64,000 nucleotides of DNA from Chryseobacterium oranimense (GTDB lineage: Bacteria > Bacteroidota > Bacteroidia > Flavobacteriales > Weeksellaceae): NCBI RefSeq assembly GCF_900129755.1, contig NZ_FQWT01000001.1:1116001-1180000 (forward strand), given 5' to 3'. The translations under genes were made by a program, and so were the position numbers. The notes under the pieces were generated by a model. The model did not search any database. It was not told the origin of the DNA and saw only the letters and a program-made list of their open reading frames with translations. Shown piece by piece: positions 34,007 to 42,467 of the stretch. Each line of letters begins with the position of its first letter. Within the stretch, counting starts at the first letter, position 1.

Positions 34007-34663
34007 ATGCTGTCAACCTTGTCAAGAAAAATGCTGATGTGCCTTACGGGACTTTTCCTGAGTTTTTTCCTGCTGATTCATTTTCTGGGAAACCTTCAGC
34101 TGTTTCTTCCGCCGGAGCAGGCCCAACTTCAGTTTAATGCCTATTCGCATTTCCTGTCCGGAAATATTCTGATCAAAATGGTTTCATATGTTCTGTATGC
34201 AAGTATTATTATGCATGCCCTGGACGGACTCATTATTACTTTAAAAAATAAAAAAACGAGAGGAAATTATCAATCGGACAGACGCGGGCGGGCCAGTACC
34301 TGGTCATCCAGGAATATGGGGATTCTCGGCACGCTGATCCTGATCTTTCTGGTAATCCATTTTCAGAATTTCTGGTATGTGTACAAGTTCGGAAACCCTC
34401 CGCTGGACAGCAACGGAAACAAAGACCTGTACACTCTGGTAGTAACGGTCTTCAAAGAGTGGTGGTATGTCATTATTTATGTGATTTCAATGGTTGCATT
34501 ATGTTATCATCTGATTCACGGGATCTACAGTGCTACGAGGACATTGGGATTATACCATCCGAAATTTGTACAATGGTTCAAAACTGCCGGAATTGTTTAT
34601 TCAGTGGTCATCTGTGCCGGTTTCGCACTAATGCCTGTTTATGTATTCTTTACTGCCAATTAA
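34007..34663 (+). CDS. sdhC: Succinate dehydrogenase cytochrome b subunit
   Basis: A 218-residue membrane anchor with five predicted helices (such as [40 protein letters not shown] and [19 protein letters not shown]). Histidines for two b hemes are in [21 protein letters not shown] and YHLIHGIYS. This is the single-subunit, type B (two-heme) form used by Bacteroidota complex II. It anchors SdhAB and passes electrons to or from quinone. It is 16 nt downstream of the DASS gene and 11 nt upstream of sdhA. Confidence 0.93.
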   Translation: MLSTLSRKMLMCLTGLFLSFFLLIHFLGNLQLFLPPEQAQLQFNAYSHFLSGNILIKMVSYVLYASIIMHALDGLIITLKNKKTRGNYQSDRRGRASTWSSRNMGILGTLILIFLVIHFQNFWYVYKFGNPPLDSNGNKDLYTLVVTVFKEWWYVIIYVISMVALCYHLIHGIYSATRTLGLYHPKFVQWFKTAGIVYSVVICAGFALMPVYVFFTAN

Positions 34664-34674
34664 ACAAAAAAGTC

Positions 34675-36591
34675 ATGATCTTAAATTCAAAAATACCGGA
34701 AGGTCCGCTGGAAAAGAAATGGGACAACTATAAAAAGAAAGCCAGGCTCGTTAATCCTGCCAACCGTAAAAAACTGGACGTTATAGTAGTGGGTACAGGA
34801 CTGGCAGGAAGCTCTGTTGCAGCTTCTCTGGGCGAAATGGGTTACAATGTAAAATCATTCTGCTTCCAGGACAGCCCGAGGAGAGCTCATTCTGTAGCCG
34901 CACAAGGCGGTGTGAATGCGGCTAAAAATTATAAAAATGACGGCGACAGTGTCTACAGAATGTTCGCAGATACTTTAAAAGGCGGAGATTTCAGAGCCCG
35001 TGAAGCCAATGTGTACCGTATGGCAGAATGTTCTTTAAATCTCATCGACCAGGCTGTAGCGCAGGGAGTTCCCTTCGGACGAGAATACGGAGGTTATCTT
35101 AACAACCGTTCTTTCGGAGGAGTCCAGGTGAGCCGGACGTTTTATGCAAGAGGACAGACAGGACAGCAGCTGCTTCTGGGCGCATATCAGGCATTGATGA
35201 GACAGGTCGGTAAAGGAACCGTACAGCTGTATTCCCGGCATGAAATGCTTGATCTCGTCATGATCGATGGTAAAGCGAGAGGAATTATCGTAAGAAATCT
35301 TGACACCGGAGAAATTGAAAGACATGCAGCACATGCAGTGGTGCTGGCAACCGGAGGTTATGGAAAAATTTACTATCTCTCTACCCTGGCAATGGGGTGT
35401 AATGGTTCGGCCATATGGCGTGCCCACAAAAAAGGAGCATTAATGGCTTCCCCGAGCTGGATTCAGGTACATCCTACCTCTCTTCCCCAGTCAGGAGATT
35501 ATCAGTCTAAATTAACCCTGATGTCAGAATCATTGCGGAATGACGGAAGAATCTGGGTTCCTTCAAAAGCGGATGAAACCAGACCTCCTAATGAAATTCC
35601 TGAAGATGAAAGAGATTATTATCTGGAACGCCGGTACCCCGCTTTTGGAAATCTTGCCCCGAGGGATATTTCTTCCCGTGCTGCCAAAGAAAGAATTGAT
35701 GCCGGTTACGGAATCGGGCCTTTAAAGAATGCGGTTTATCTTGATTTTTCCAAAGCGATCAGAGAGCAGGGAAAAGAAAAGATTCAGGAGAAGTACGGGA
35801 ATTTATTTGACATGTATCTCAAAATCACAGGATATAACGCCTATAACGAACCGATGATGATCTCCCCTTCTGCCCACTTTTCAATGGGCGGTCTCTGGGT
35901 AGATTATGAACTGATGACTACCATTCCAGGACTTTTCGCTTTGGGAGAGGCTAATTTTGCAGATCACGGAGCCAACAGATTAGGGGCCAACTCGCTTCTT
36001 CAGGCTTCCGTAGACGGATACTTCATTGCACCTTATACAATTGCCAACTATTTAGCTGAGGAAATTCACACCGGAAAAATCTCACCTGAAAGTCCGGAAT
36101 TTGAAACCGCAGAAAATAATGTGAAACAGCAGATTCAGGGACTTATAAACATCAAAGGAACCAAAACCGTTGACTATTTTCATAAGACTTTAGGAAAACT
36201 GTTGTATGATTACTGCGGGCTGGCCAGGAACGAAGAAGGCCTGAAATACGCTATCGGAGAAATCAAGAAATTAAAGCAGGAATTTTACAGAGAGGTCAGG
36301 GTTTCAGGGCAGGGAGACCAAATGAATTCGGAACTTGAAAAAGCAGGCCGTGTAGCTGATTATTTCGAGATCGGCGAATTGATGTGTTACGACGCCTTAA
36401 CCCGGAATGAATCCTGCGGCGCCCACTTCAGGGAAGAATTCCAAACTCCGGATGGTGAAGCACTGAGAAATGATACCGAATACCAGTTTATCTCCGCATG
36501 GGCATGGACAGGAGAAAACAGAGAACCTGAACTGATTAAAGAACCGCTGGTTTTTGAAGAAATGCAGCCTACGGTAAGAAGTTATAAATAA
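34675..36591 (+). CDS. sdhA: Succinate dehydrogenase/fumarate reductase flavoprotein subunit
   Basis: A 638-residue flavoprotein. The frame is open 216 nt further upstream inside sdhC, but the ATG at 34675 gives the normal N-terminus and 11-nt spacing, so the longer version is rejected. The FAD motif is [10 protein letters not shown] (38-47), and FAD is probably linked to H72 in [11 protein letters not shown]. The catalytic Arg and dicarboxylate residues fall in [23 protein letters not shown] and [13 protein letters not shown]. It oxidises succinate to fumarate, or the reverse with low-potential quinol. The spacing to sdhB is unusually large (105 nt) and contains an imperfect inverted repeat. 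Confidence 0.95.
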   Translation: MILNSKIPEGPLEKKWDNYKKKARLVNPANRKKLDVIVVGTGLAGSSVAASLGEMGYNVKSFCFQDSPRRAHSVAAQGGVNAAKNYKNDGDSVYRMFADTLKGGDFRAREANVYRMAECSLNLIDQAVAQGVPFGREYGGYLNNRSFGGVQVSRTFYARGQTGQQLLLGAYQALMRQVGKGTVQLYSRHEMLDLVMIDGKARGIIVRNLDTGEIERHAAHAVVLATGGYGKIYYLSTLAMGCNGSAIWRAHKKGALMASPSWIQVHPTSLPQSGDYQSKLTLMSESLRNDGRIWVPSKADETRPPNEIPEDERDYYLERRYPAFGNLAPRDISSRAAKERIDAGYGIGPLKNAVYLDFSKAIREQGKEKIQEKYGNLFDMYLKITGYNAYNEPMMISPSAHFSMGGLWVDYELMTTIPGLFALGEANFADHGANRLGANSLLQASVDGYFIAPYTIANYLAEEIHTGKISPESPEFETAENNVKQQIQGLINIKGTKTVDYFHKTLGKLLYDYCGLARNEEGLKYAIGEIKKLKQEFYREVRVSGQGDQMNSELEKAGRVADYFEIGELMCYDALTRNESCGAHFREEFQTPDGEALRNDTEYQFISAWAWTGENREPELIKEPLVFEEMQPTVRSYK

Positions 36592-36595
36592 CAAA

Positions 36596-36676
36596 AGGCG
36601 AAGAAGGCTAAGGAAGCATAAGGCAAAACAGCGAATATGGAATTTGCTTCATAAGCTTTCTTTACTTTCTTTGCCT
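36596..36676. repeat. Imperfect inverted repeat between sdhA and sdhB
   Basis: The arms 36596-36617 and 36655-36676 are reverse complements at 17 of 22 positions (AGGCGAAGAAGGC and its AGGCAAAGAAAGT counterpart). They fill most of the 105-nt gap inside an otherwise tight operon. A small inserted palindromic repeat or an RNA processing hairpin are both possible. Confidence 0.5.
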
Positions 36677-36696
36677 CAATTCAAACATAAAATATC

Positions 36697-37449
36697 ATGG
36701 ATTTACATCTTAAAATATGGAGACAGAAAGATAAGCAGAGCGAGGGAAAACTGGTCAGCTATGATCTGAAAGAACTGAATCCCCACATGTCTTTCCTGGA
36801 AATGCTGGATACTTTAAATGAGAAACTAATTACTGAAGGCGATGAGCCTGTAGAATTCGATCACGACTGCCGTGAGGGAATCTGTGGACAGTGCGGCATG
36901 ATGATCAACGGAATTGCCCACGGTCCTTTAAAAAATACAACCACATGCCAGCTTCATTTACGATCTTTCAAAGATGGCGAAACTGTTTTGATAGAACCTT
37001 TCCGTTCCGAAGCTTTCCCCGTTAAGAAGGACCTTAAAGTAGACCGGTCAGCGTTTGACAGAATTATTTCTTCCGGCGGATTCGTATCAGTCAACACAGG
37101 CCAGGCTCCTGATGCCACGGCCACTGCAGTTACCCATCAGACCGCTGAAGAAGCTTTTGATTCCGCAGCCTGCATCGGATGCGGAGCCTGCGTTGCCACC
37201 TGCAAAAATGGAAGTGCTGCTTTATTCACGTCTGCCAAAATCACTCATATGGTTCTTCTTCCGCAAGGTAAAGAGGAAAGAAATAAACGGGTCCTTGATA
37301 TGGTTACCCAGATGGATAAAGAATTATTCGGGCACTGTTCCAATACGGAAGCCTGTGAAGTGGAATGTCCGCAGGGAATTTCTGTATTGAATATCGCAAG
37401 AATGAATTACGAATATAGCAGGGCATTATTCTTTAGGCGAAAGGGCTAA
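36697..37449 (+). CDS. sdhB: Succinate dehydrogenase/fumarate reductase iron-sulfur subunit
   Basis: A 250-residue iron-sulfur protein that relays electrons from SdhA FAD to the quinone site. The [2Fe-2S] cysteines are C58, C63, C66 and C84 (DCREGICGQCGMM and TTTCQL). The [4Fe-4S] motif is CIGCGACVATCKNG from about residue 152, and the [3Fe-4S] site comprises HCSNTEACEVECPQG near the C-terminus. Length and motif order fit the type B complex II of Bacteroidota. It is the last gene of the porin-DASS-sdhCAB run. Confidence 0.95.
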   Translation: MDLHLKIWRQKDKQSEGKLVSYDLKELNPHMSFLEMLDTLNEKLITEGDEPVEFDHDCREGICGQCGMMINGIAHGPLKNTTTCQLHLRSFKDGETVLIEPFRSEAFPVKKDLKVDRSAFDRIISSGGFVSVNTGQAPDATATAVTHQTAEEAFDSAACIGCGACVATCKNGSAALFTSAKITHMVLLPQGKEERNKRVLDMVTQMDKELFGHCSNTEACEVECPQGISVLNIARMNYEYSRALFFRRKG

Positions 37450-37519
37450 AGGCTAAATGGCGAAAAAGTAAAAAGGAAGAATGAGTCAATTGACAAATCC
37501 TTCCTTTTATTTTTTATCA

Positions 37520-38482
37520 TTAAAATCCTTTCGGGATTATAATTTTTTTAGGATCATTCTCGTCATACATAATCTCAATGGTTCCGTATTTAGGAACAGA
37601 TGAGAGATTCAGGAGGCTGACAATTTTTTTGTAAACAGCAATATGTTCAGTTCCTTTAAAATCTTTAAAACTTACCTGAAACATAATCTCCGGCTGATCA
37701 TTCACAAGAAGGCCTGTCTGGCTTACACTGATAATATTTGCTTCGGCATTTCTTCCTGAAAAGAGGATCCGTTCTTCTTTTTTATTTTTGAAAAACTTTG
37801 CGAAAATCAACTGAAAAACCAATACATAAATCATCGTCATCACACCGCTGAAAATAATCGGGTGCATTAAGGTCAGAAACCTCCAACCGAAATCAAAGGA
37901 TTCCCGACTGTAGAAATAAAAATATAAGCCGATAACATAAGAAATCAATAATACAAGAAATACGATCCTTAGAATCATTCCGGAAGTATTGAATCCGACT
38001 TTCTGATCACTTAAAATGAAGTAGGGTTCCTGTGATACCTTAGGATTCAGCAATACTTTTATTTTGTTTCCTATAGCAAATCTTTTTTCGCGAGGTTTAG
38101 AATCATGAAACATCATTTTATGTTCTATCACCGTATTGCTGAGGTTAGGAAAAGAAAATTTAACCTCAATGAGATTCATGTTTTCTTTAGGAATATATTT
38201 GAGAAGTTTATAATCAATAATATTGGCGTCTCTTGGAATTCCGTTCTGTAAAATGGACTGAATAGTATTCTTCTCTTTAAAAGTTTTAATGAAAAGCTTA
38301 TTGATAAAGAAAATAATCACATATGCCCATATTAACAAAGAAAAACCGAGATACCCATAGCTCACCGCTAATGAATTTCTCGGTTCTGTTGCGAGTTCCT
38401 CACTCACCATATAAATGAAAATCGGAAAAGGAATACAGAAAAAAAAGAGAAGAATCCCCCAGAAAATGATCATAAATTTCAT
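37520..38482 (-). CDS. Hypothetical four-helix membrane protein, DUF3592-like
   Basis: A 320-residue membrane protein with two helix pairs. The first pair is at about 3-55 (IIFWGILLFFFCIPFPIFIY, YGYLGFSLLIWAYVIIFF) and the second at about 170-230 (ILRIVFLVLLISYVIGLYF, IIFSGVMTMIYVLVFQLIF). Each is followed by a soluble beta-rich segment with a NIIDYKLLKYI or NIISVSQTGLL start, then a YDENDP/LNPK ending like that seen in DUF3592 proteins. It looks like an internal duplication. Function is unknown. It converges on sdhB and is upstream of nothing on its strand until the nucleoid protein gene 60 nt away. Confidence 0.65.
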   Translation of the reverse strand: MKFMIIFWGILLFFFCIPFPIFIYMVSEELATEPRNSLAVSYGYLGFSLLIWAYVIIFFINKLFIKTFKEKNTIQSILQNGIPRDANIIDYKLLKYIPKENMNLIEVKFSFPNLSNTVIEHKMMFHDSKPREKRFAIGNKIKVLLNPKVSQEPYFILSDQKVGFNTSGMILRIVFLVLLISYVIGLYFYFYSRESFDFGWRFLTLMHPIIFSGVMTMIYVLVFQLIFAKFFKNKKEERILFSGRNAEANIISVSQTGLLVNDQPEIMFQVSFKDFKGTEHIAVYKKIVSLLNLSSVPKYGTIEIMYDENDPKKIIIPKGF

Positions 38483-38542
38483 AACTGCTATTTTGTAATC
38501 AGCAATAAAGTTATGATATTATTATGGAACGGGAGATATCTT

Positions 38543-39556
38543 TTACACCTCTTTATCGAAGTAAAGTCTGTAGTATTTTCCTTTGTCGTCCTCTCCCATT
38601 TCCAATTTCTGCCTGTCACCGTGAATATAGATATGGAAGTTTTTGTCCAGTTTGATAATGCTTTTGAAATGACGCTGAGTTTTCTTTACAGCTGCTTCAC
38701 TGATCGGGAATTCCTCGGCAATATTCACCTGCATATCCTGCTCATAATCCGTCTTGAAGTTTACGAAGCTTTCAATCACGTGCTGATCTCCCAATACTTC
38801 ATTGGCAAAATCATCCAGCTTAAATTCTTCCTTTTCTTTGAAGAAATTGATGGATTTATTTAAAAAGTCAGCCTGATCTGCTTTTGAAACCTCAAATTCC
38901 TGCGGAAGCTGCTTGGTGATATAATCTTTGTAAACCATAAGGGCTTCCTGGGTGTGGAAATATTCATCGTCCCGTTGCTTTACTTTCAGGAAGTCCTCGA
39001 ACCAGTAGTACATATCTCCGTTTTTATTGTTATCAACCACGGAAAGTACATATCCTGTCTCTTTGTTATTGTTATAGATTAAGGCTGCTTTATCAATTTT
39101 AGACAAGCCGATCCCCTGGTCTTTTTCAATGTCAAAAGTTTCTTCCTGAGGTGAAATTTTCAGGAAAGATTCTCTTTTTTCTGTTTTAAAGATTCCTATC
39201 TTATCAACTTTATCAGGACGGTCGCTTTCTTCTTCAAACAGAACAATAAACAGTTCTCCACCCTGAACTCTTGGATTTTCAGCGGCTTCAAAAAGATGTT
39301 TTGCAATATTTTCAGATTCCCAAACGAATTTTGCCTTATCTTCAAAGATCTCGGACACGGAGCTGTAAACCGGATTATTAACCAGATAGGTGTCGCTGTA
39401 AAAATTGAAGGTTTCCTCCGATTTAAAAGAGCCTAAAAAATAATCTTCAAGCAGCTCTGCCATTCCTTCTTCCAGCTTCAGCTCTTCCTGAGACAGTGTT
39501 AAAGATTCTCCGTTGATTTTATTTCCTACTCTGTGTACTATTATTTTTGAAAACAT
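38543..39556 (-). CDS. Nucleoid-associated protein NdpA/YejK-like
   Basis: A 337-residue cytoplasmic protein. The start at 39556 (MFSKIIVHRVGNKINGESLT) is chosen over an upstream in-frame ATG because it matches family starts. The LEDYFLGSFKSEE, LFIVLFEEE and KIDKAALIYNNNKETGYVLSVVDN segments are typical of the 37-kDa nucleoid-associated family, whose E. coli member YejK binds DNA and interacts with topoisomerases. Its exact function in Bacteroidota is not known. It stands as a single gene, with an AT-rich gap to the divergent AraC regulator. Confidence 0.82.
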   Translation of the reverse strand: MFSKIIVHRVGNKINGESLTLSQEELKLEEGMAELLEDYFLGSFKSEETFNFYSDTYLVNNPVYSSVSEIFEDKAKFVWESENIAKHLFEAAENPRVQGGELFIVLFEEESDRPDKVDKIGIFKTEKRESFLKISPQEETFDIEKDQGIGLSKIDKAALIYNNNKETGYVLSVVDNNKNGDMYYWFEDFLKVKQRDDEYFHTQEALMVYKDYITKQLPQEFEVSKADQADFLNKSINFFKEKEEFKLDDFANEVLGDQHVIESFVNFKTDYEQDMQVNIAEEFPISEAAVKKTQRHFKSIIKLDKNFHIYIHGDRQKLEMGEDDKGKYYRLYFDKEV

Positions 39557-39817
39557 CTTATCATTTTTGAGCTGCAAAGATAATGTTTGAAACCCCAAAT
39601 AAAAAATACACAAAAAGTATTTACAGGATCCCGGAACATTTATGAAAAAATGGAATCAGCCTGTTATCCATTTTAAATCATCACATTCCGTAGCTAAACA
39701 AGAATATTAAATATCAAATAGTTATATTTTTTATCCAAAATATACAATGGGTAGAATAATTGTTTTTTAATAGATATCTCACTTTTTTATTAAATTATAG
39801 TTCAATTATTAGCTGCC

Positions 39818-40684
39818 TTGAAAAAAAACATTAAAAATATAAGATTCGATCAGGAGAAGGCGCCTTATGGCTGCGAACTGCTGGAACTGGAAGCTTTGTT
39901 TAAAAGGCTGACTACCTGGACGTATTTTGGCAAAACAGAAAGGATTCATTTCTTTAGTGTGATGGTTATTACAGAAGGAAAAGGCAGACATTTTGTAGAT
40001 TTTAAGGAATATAAACTTGAAAAGGGAACCGTTTTATTTATTGCTCCGGGACAGATTCAGCAATATGAAAGCAATCCCCAATACAAAGGCTACATGCTGA
40101 TATTTACGGAATATTTCTTCCATAAGCAGGTGAATGAGCTTACTTTTCTCAACCAGTCATCTATATTTGATATTACCCTCCCAAATGCCCTGGTAAAGCC
40201 CGATATAGAAACATTTTCCAAGATCATGCAGCTTCTGTTTCTGCTTCAGCAAGAATTTTCATCATCGTATGAACTTTCCAAAAAAGAAAGCTTACAGAAA
40301 CTGGCCAGTCTCTTTCTTATTTATTTGGAACGCCAAAAACAGAGAGACAGCAATGTCGTTTCCAATAATCACTATTTGTCCCAATATTATCACTTCAAGC
40401 AATTGCTTGAGACGTTTTTTTCAAAGGACCGGAGTGTAGATTTTTATGCTTCCCTCATGGCTATTACTCCTAAAACATTAAACAGGATCACCCGCTCAAC
40501 TATTCAGAAATCTGCAAAAGAGTTCATCGACAGCAGAGTTATCATTGAAATAAAACGGCTTTTGTTATTTGAAGAATTAAGTATAAAAGAGATTGCGTAT
40601 TCCCTGAATTTTAATGAACCTACCAATCTTGTTAAGTATTTTAAAAAACATACAGGAGAAACCCCCACTTCATACAAAGGGTAG
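39818..40684 (+). CDS. AraC-family transcriptional regulator
   Basis: A 288-residue regulator with an N-terminal cupin-like sensing domain (about 35-130; HFFSVMVITEGKGRHFVDFKEY and GTVLFIAPGQIQQYESN) and a C-terminal double HTH (about 190-285; FYASLMAITPKTLNRITR and LSIKEIAYSLNFNEPTNLVKYFKKHTG). No ATG fits the start; a TTG at 39818 gives the expected N-terminus. The inducer and targets are unknown. It lies upstream of the duplicated small-TM module and the CDCL genes on the same strand, so control of those is possible but unproven. Confidence 0.85.
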   Translation: MKKNIKNIRFDQEKAPYGCELLELEALFKRLTTWTYFGKTERIHFFSVMVITEGKGRHFVDFKEYKLEKGTVLFIAPGQIQQYESNPQYKGYMLIFTEYFFHKQVNELTFLNQSSIFDITLPNALVKPDIETFSKIMQLLFLLQQEFSSSYELSKKESLQKLASLFLIYLERQKQRDSNVVSNNHYLSQYYHFKQLLETFFSKDRSVDFYASLMAITPKTLNRITRSTIQKSAKEFIDSRVIIEIKRLLLFEELSIKEIAYSLNFNEPTNLVKYFKKHTGETPTSYKG

Positions 40685-40815
40685 CAATGTCCGTTTTTTA
40701 CCATTTTTTGTCTGCTTTAAACCTTTTTGGAATCACTCTAAAAGTACATCTTTGCATATAGTAATATTTTCAAAAAATTATTTCAAATTCAAAAACACAA
40801 ATGCATTGATACAAA

Positions 40816-40831
40816 ACCGGCTTCTGCCGGT
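40816..40831. other. Short perfect hairpin ACCGGC-TTCT-GCCGGT
   Basis: A 6-bp GC-rich stem with a TTCT loop, with no T-run after it. It may be part of a small RNA or leader that ends at the terminator at 40867. Confidence 0.5.
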
Positions 40832-40866
40832 ACAATGAACCTGTAAGAAGGTAAAAACACAAATGG

Positions 40867-40892
40867 AGCTGCCTAATAAGGCAGCTTTGTTG
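40867..40892 (+). terminator. Putative terminator of a short upstream transcript
   Basis: AGCTGCC pairs with GGCAGCT across a 6-nt loop (40867-40886), followed by TTGTTGTTT. It is 183 nt after the AraC stop, so it may end that transcript or a separate short RNA. Confidence 0.7.
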
Positions 40893-40991
40893 TTTCAAGG
40901 AAATACATTGAGCCGGCAATTTAACAGGCAGCTATTAATCCCCAATAAAATAATTTCAATTTCTGATTCATTTTGAGAAAAACCTTATCAT

Positions 40992-41023
40992 TTTGACAGG
41001 ATTTTCAGGAGGCCCTATCTTTC
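40992..41023 (+). promoter_or_regulatory. Putative promoter for the small-TM/helical module
   Basis: A -33 TTTG (40992-40995) and -7 TATCTTTC (41016-41023) with 20-nt spacing. The last base of the -7 departs from TAnnTTTG. The spacing equals that of the tetR promoter in this window. It lies 94 nt before the 53-residue gene. Confidence 0.55.
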
Positions 41024-41116
41024 CAAAAAATAATTAACTTACTGAATAAAAGCATATTAAATAAAATCCATACTCATAGGAACAGCTTTCGCTTCATTAT
41101 TTTCAAAACATACAAT

Positions 41117-41278
41117 ATGGACCTTAAGACCTTAAACTGCATTGATAAGTTAAGAAGATTAAAAAGCCGAGGACCTGAAACTCCAAAGTGGCTGAAACCT
41201 TACCACCTGCTTCTTATTGCTTTCTGGGCTGTTTTCATTTTGGGAGCCATGATCAAATTTTTAGAACAAAATCATTAA
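41117..41278 (+). CDS. Small one-TM protein, first copy of module
   Basis: A 53-residue protein: a basic N-terminus (DKLRRLKSRGPETPKWLK), then one membrane helix (HLLLIAFWAVFILGAMIKFL) and a short tail. It ends 3 nt before the start of the 118-residue gene, so translation is almost certainly coupled. It has the same design as the 43-residue protein at 41719: basic start, single C-terminal helix, followed by a helical protein gene. Unknown function. Small hydrophobic proteins of this shape can anchor partners at the membrane or act as toxins; neither is shown. Confidence 0.75.
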   Translation: MDLKTLNCIDKLRRLKSRGPETPKWLKPYHLLLIAFWAVFILGAMIKFLEQNH

Positions 41279-41281
41279 CCT

Positions 41282-41638
41282 ATGAACTATTCGGAAGCCG
41301 TTCAGGAAATTACAGAGGTGATTCCTGACTTTGAAAATGAACTTACAAAAAGTACCCAGCAGAACCCTTACAGTGTGATCAGGAATTTCACAGAGCGGAT
41401 CAAAAGTATGGTCCGACAGAATGACAGAAATATTTTATTCAAAAGTCTTCAAAAAATGGACAAAATTTACACGAACGGAGATACCGATTTAAAAAATGCC
41501 GTAGAAGGAATTTTCGTTTATTCCCTGGATAATTTCACGGTTTTCTGCAGCAGGGAATACAGAACAATGATTTTCAGCCATCTATCCAAGGAATTACGAC
41601 AGATGTATTCCAGACAGATTTACAGTCATGGGAACTAG
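41282..41638 (+). CDS. Helical hypothetical protein, first copy of module
   Basis: A 118-residue soluble, helical protein. The segment MDKIYTNGDTDLKNAVEGIFVYSLDNF (split by reading frame into helix, turn and helix) aligns with MDWIYRNGDSYVRTIIENLFVRSLESF of the gene at 41899, sharing the NGD turn, acidic residue and SLD/SLE helix. The two are clear paralogues with modest identity elsewhere. No catalytic motif is seen and I cannot assign a function. It follows a 53-residue membrane protein by 3 nt. The pair may be a membrane-tethered two-protein unit, repeated directly downstream. Confidence 0.75.
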   Translation: MNYSEAVQEITEVIPDFENELTKSTQQNPYSVIRNFTERIKSMVRQNDRNILFKSLQKMDKIYTNGDTDLKNAVEGIFVYSLDNFTVFCSREYRTMIFSHLSKELRQMYSRQIYSHGN

Positions 41639-41718
41639 GTTTTTATTACATTATTCATCTGTTTCATTACAAAAGTACATTTTAACTTAAAATTAAATCG
41701 ACTCAAATTCAATACGTT

Positions 41719-41850
41719 ATGAAAACAAAAATCAGAAGAACATCCGACTGGAAAACGCTTAAAACAACGACGAACAGGCACAATACAGAGATATTGGCTA
41801 CTCACATTGCTGTGATTATAGGAGTTTTTATTTTTGCAGCCATGCTGTAA
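41719..41850 (+). CDS. Small one-TM protein, second copy of module
   Basis: A 43-residue protein with a basic start (MKTKIRRTSDWKTLKTTTNR) and one C-terminal helix (ATHIAVIIGVFIFAAML). It lies 48 nt before the 131-residue helical gene, mirroring the upstream 53-residue/118-residue pair. The two small proteins share only general design. Its length and single helix make coding status less certain than for its neighbours, but the position is very suggestive. Confidence 0.65.
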   Translation: MKTKIRRTSDWKTLKTTTNRHNTEILATHIAVIIGVFIFAAML

Positions 41851-41898
41851 ATTTTGGTATACATTTCGCTGCAAGATAGATACTGAAAAATATTAATT

Positions 41899-42294
41899 AT
41901 GATGAAAGTACAAATGCAGGCTATTAATAAAAAAATAGCCGTTGAATACTTAAAATTTTTCTATCCGCCACTCCGAAGTGAGATCACACAGCTGTCTGTT
42001 CAGGAAAACTTTGCCGGCGTTATTCAGGCCACAATCAATTATCTGAAGGATATGCTTCAGGAATCGAAAATTTATATTGTGGCCCATCACATTAAGCTGA
42101 TGGACTGGATTTACAGAAACGGGGACTCTTATGTAAGAACCATCATAGAAAACCTGTTTGTAAGATCTCTTGAAAGTTTTAAAAAACATGCTAAAGATCA
42201 GCATTGGAAGCTCCTTTACCAGTATATGCCTGACAGTTTTCAGGTCATTTACAATGAGCAGCAGAAGCAGGACCAGCTGTTTTTCGGGAAATAA
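41899..42294 (+). CDS. Helical hypothetical protein, second copy of module
   Basis: A 131-residue soluble helical protein with the shared NGD-turn motif: KLMDWIYRNGDSYVRTIIE and LFVRSLESF. Other similar features are an N-terminal YFPPLRSEI-type segment preceding a long helix and a C-terminal PDSFQVIYNEQQKQ. Paralogue of the gene at 41282. Family and function unknown. The pair of modules ends at a terminator at 42318, so 41117-42294 probably form one transcript. Confidence 0.75.
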   Translation: MMKVQMQAINKKIAVEYLKFFYPPLRSEITQLSVQENFAGVIQATINYLKDMLQESKIYIVAHHIKLMDWIYRNGDSYVRTIIENLFVRSLESFKKHAKDQHWKLLYQYMPDSFQVIYNEQQKQDQLFFGK

Positions 42295-42317
42295 GAAATA
42301 ATTTAATTTGTCAATAG

Positions 42318-42349
42318 GCTCTTCAGGCACTGTGTCTGGGGAGCTTTTA
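42318..42349 (+). terminator. Terminator after the small-TM/helical modules
   Basis: GCTCTTCAG and CTGGGGAGC pair, including two G-T pairs, across a 9-nt loop, followed by a T-rich run. It separates the module transcript from the lipoprotein gene at 42468. Confidence 0.7.
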
Positions 42350-42422
42350 TTTTTATGTAAAAGTGGATGAAAACGCCTTTAAAGTTGTTTATTATGCTTA
42401 GCAGATTTTTTATTGAATAATA

Positions 42423-42454
42423 TTTCACTATATGGTGTAAAAAATATATTTTTG
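42423..42454 (+). promoter_or_regulatory. Shared-type promoter of the 199-residue lipoprotein gene
   Basis: TTTCAC, 6 nt, then GTGTAAA (42423-42441), is followed by a -7 box TATTTTTG at 42447-42454. The CDCL promoter at 43291 has identical elements with identical spacing (24 nt from the first T to the -7 box). No -33 TTTG is present, so an activator or alternative sigma factor is likely. Confidence 0.75.
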
Positions 42455-42467
42455 CAAAAATTTTCTG

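Larger units (their letters stand above)
40685..41116 (+). other. 432-nt gap with hairpins and a promoter for the small-TM module
   Basis: No coding gene is supported here. A TTTG (40726-40729), a CATCTTTG-like box at 40747-40754 and two hairpins ending at 40892 outline a possible short transcript. Downstream, TTTG (40992) and TATCTTTC (41016) are 20 nt apart and form a likely promoter for the gene at 41117. The remainder is AT-rich. Confidence 0.5.

Noticed and set aside
34459..34674. N-terminal extension of SdhA overlapping sdhC
   Set aside because: The frame is open, but the extension reads as out-of-frame sdhC sequence. The ATG at 34675 gives the normal protein start.
40864..40977. 37-codon frame starting within the terminator hairpin
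   Set aside because: Its start lies in the hairpin and there is no RBS or recognizable protein feature. A non-coding explanation is better.
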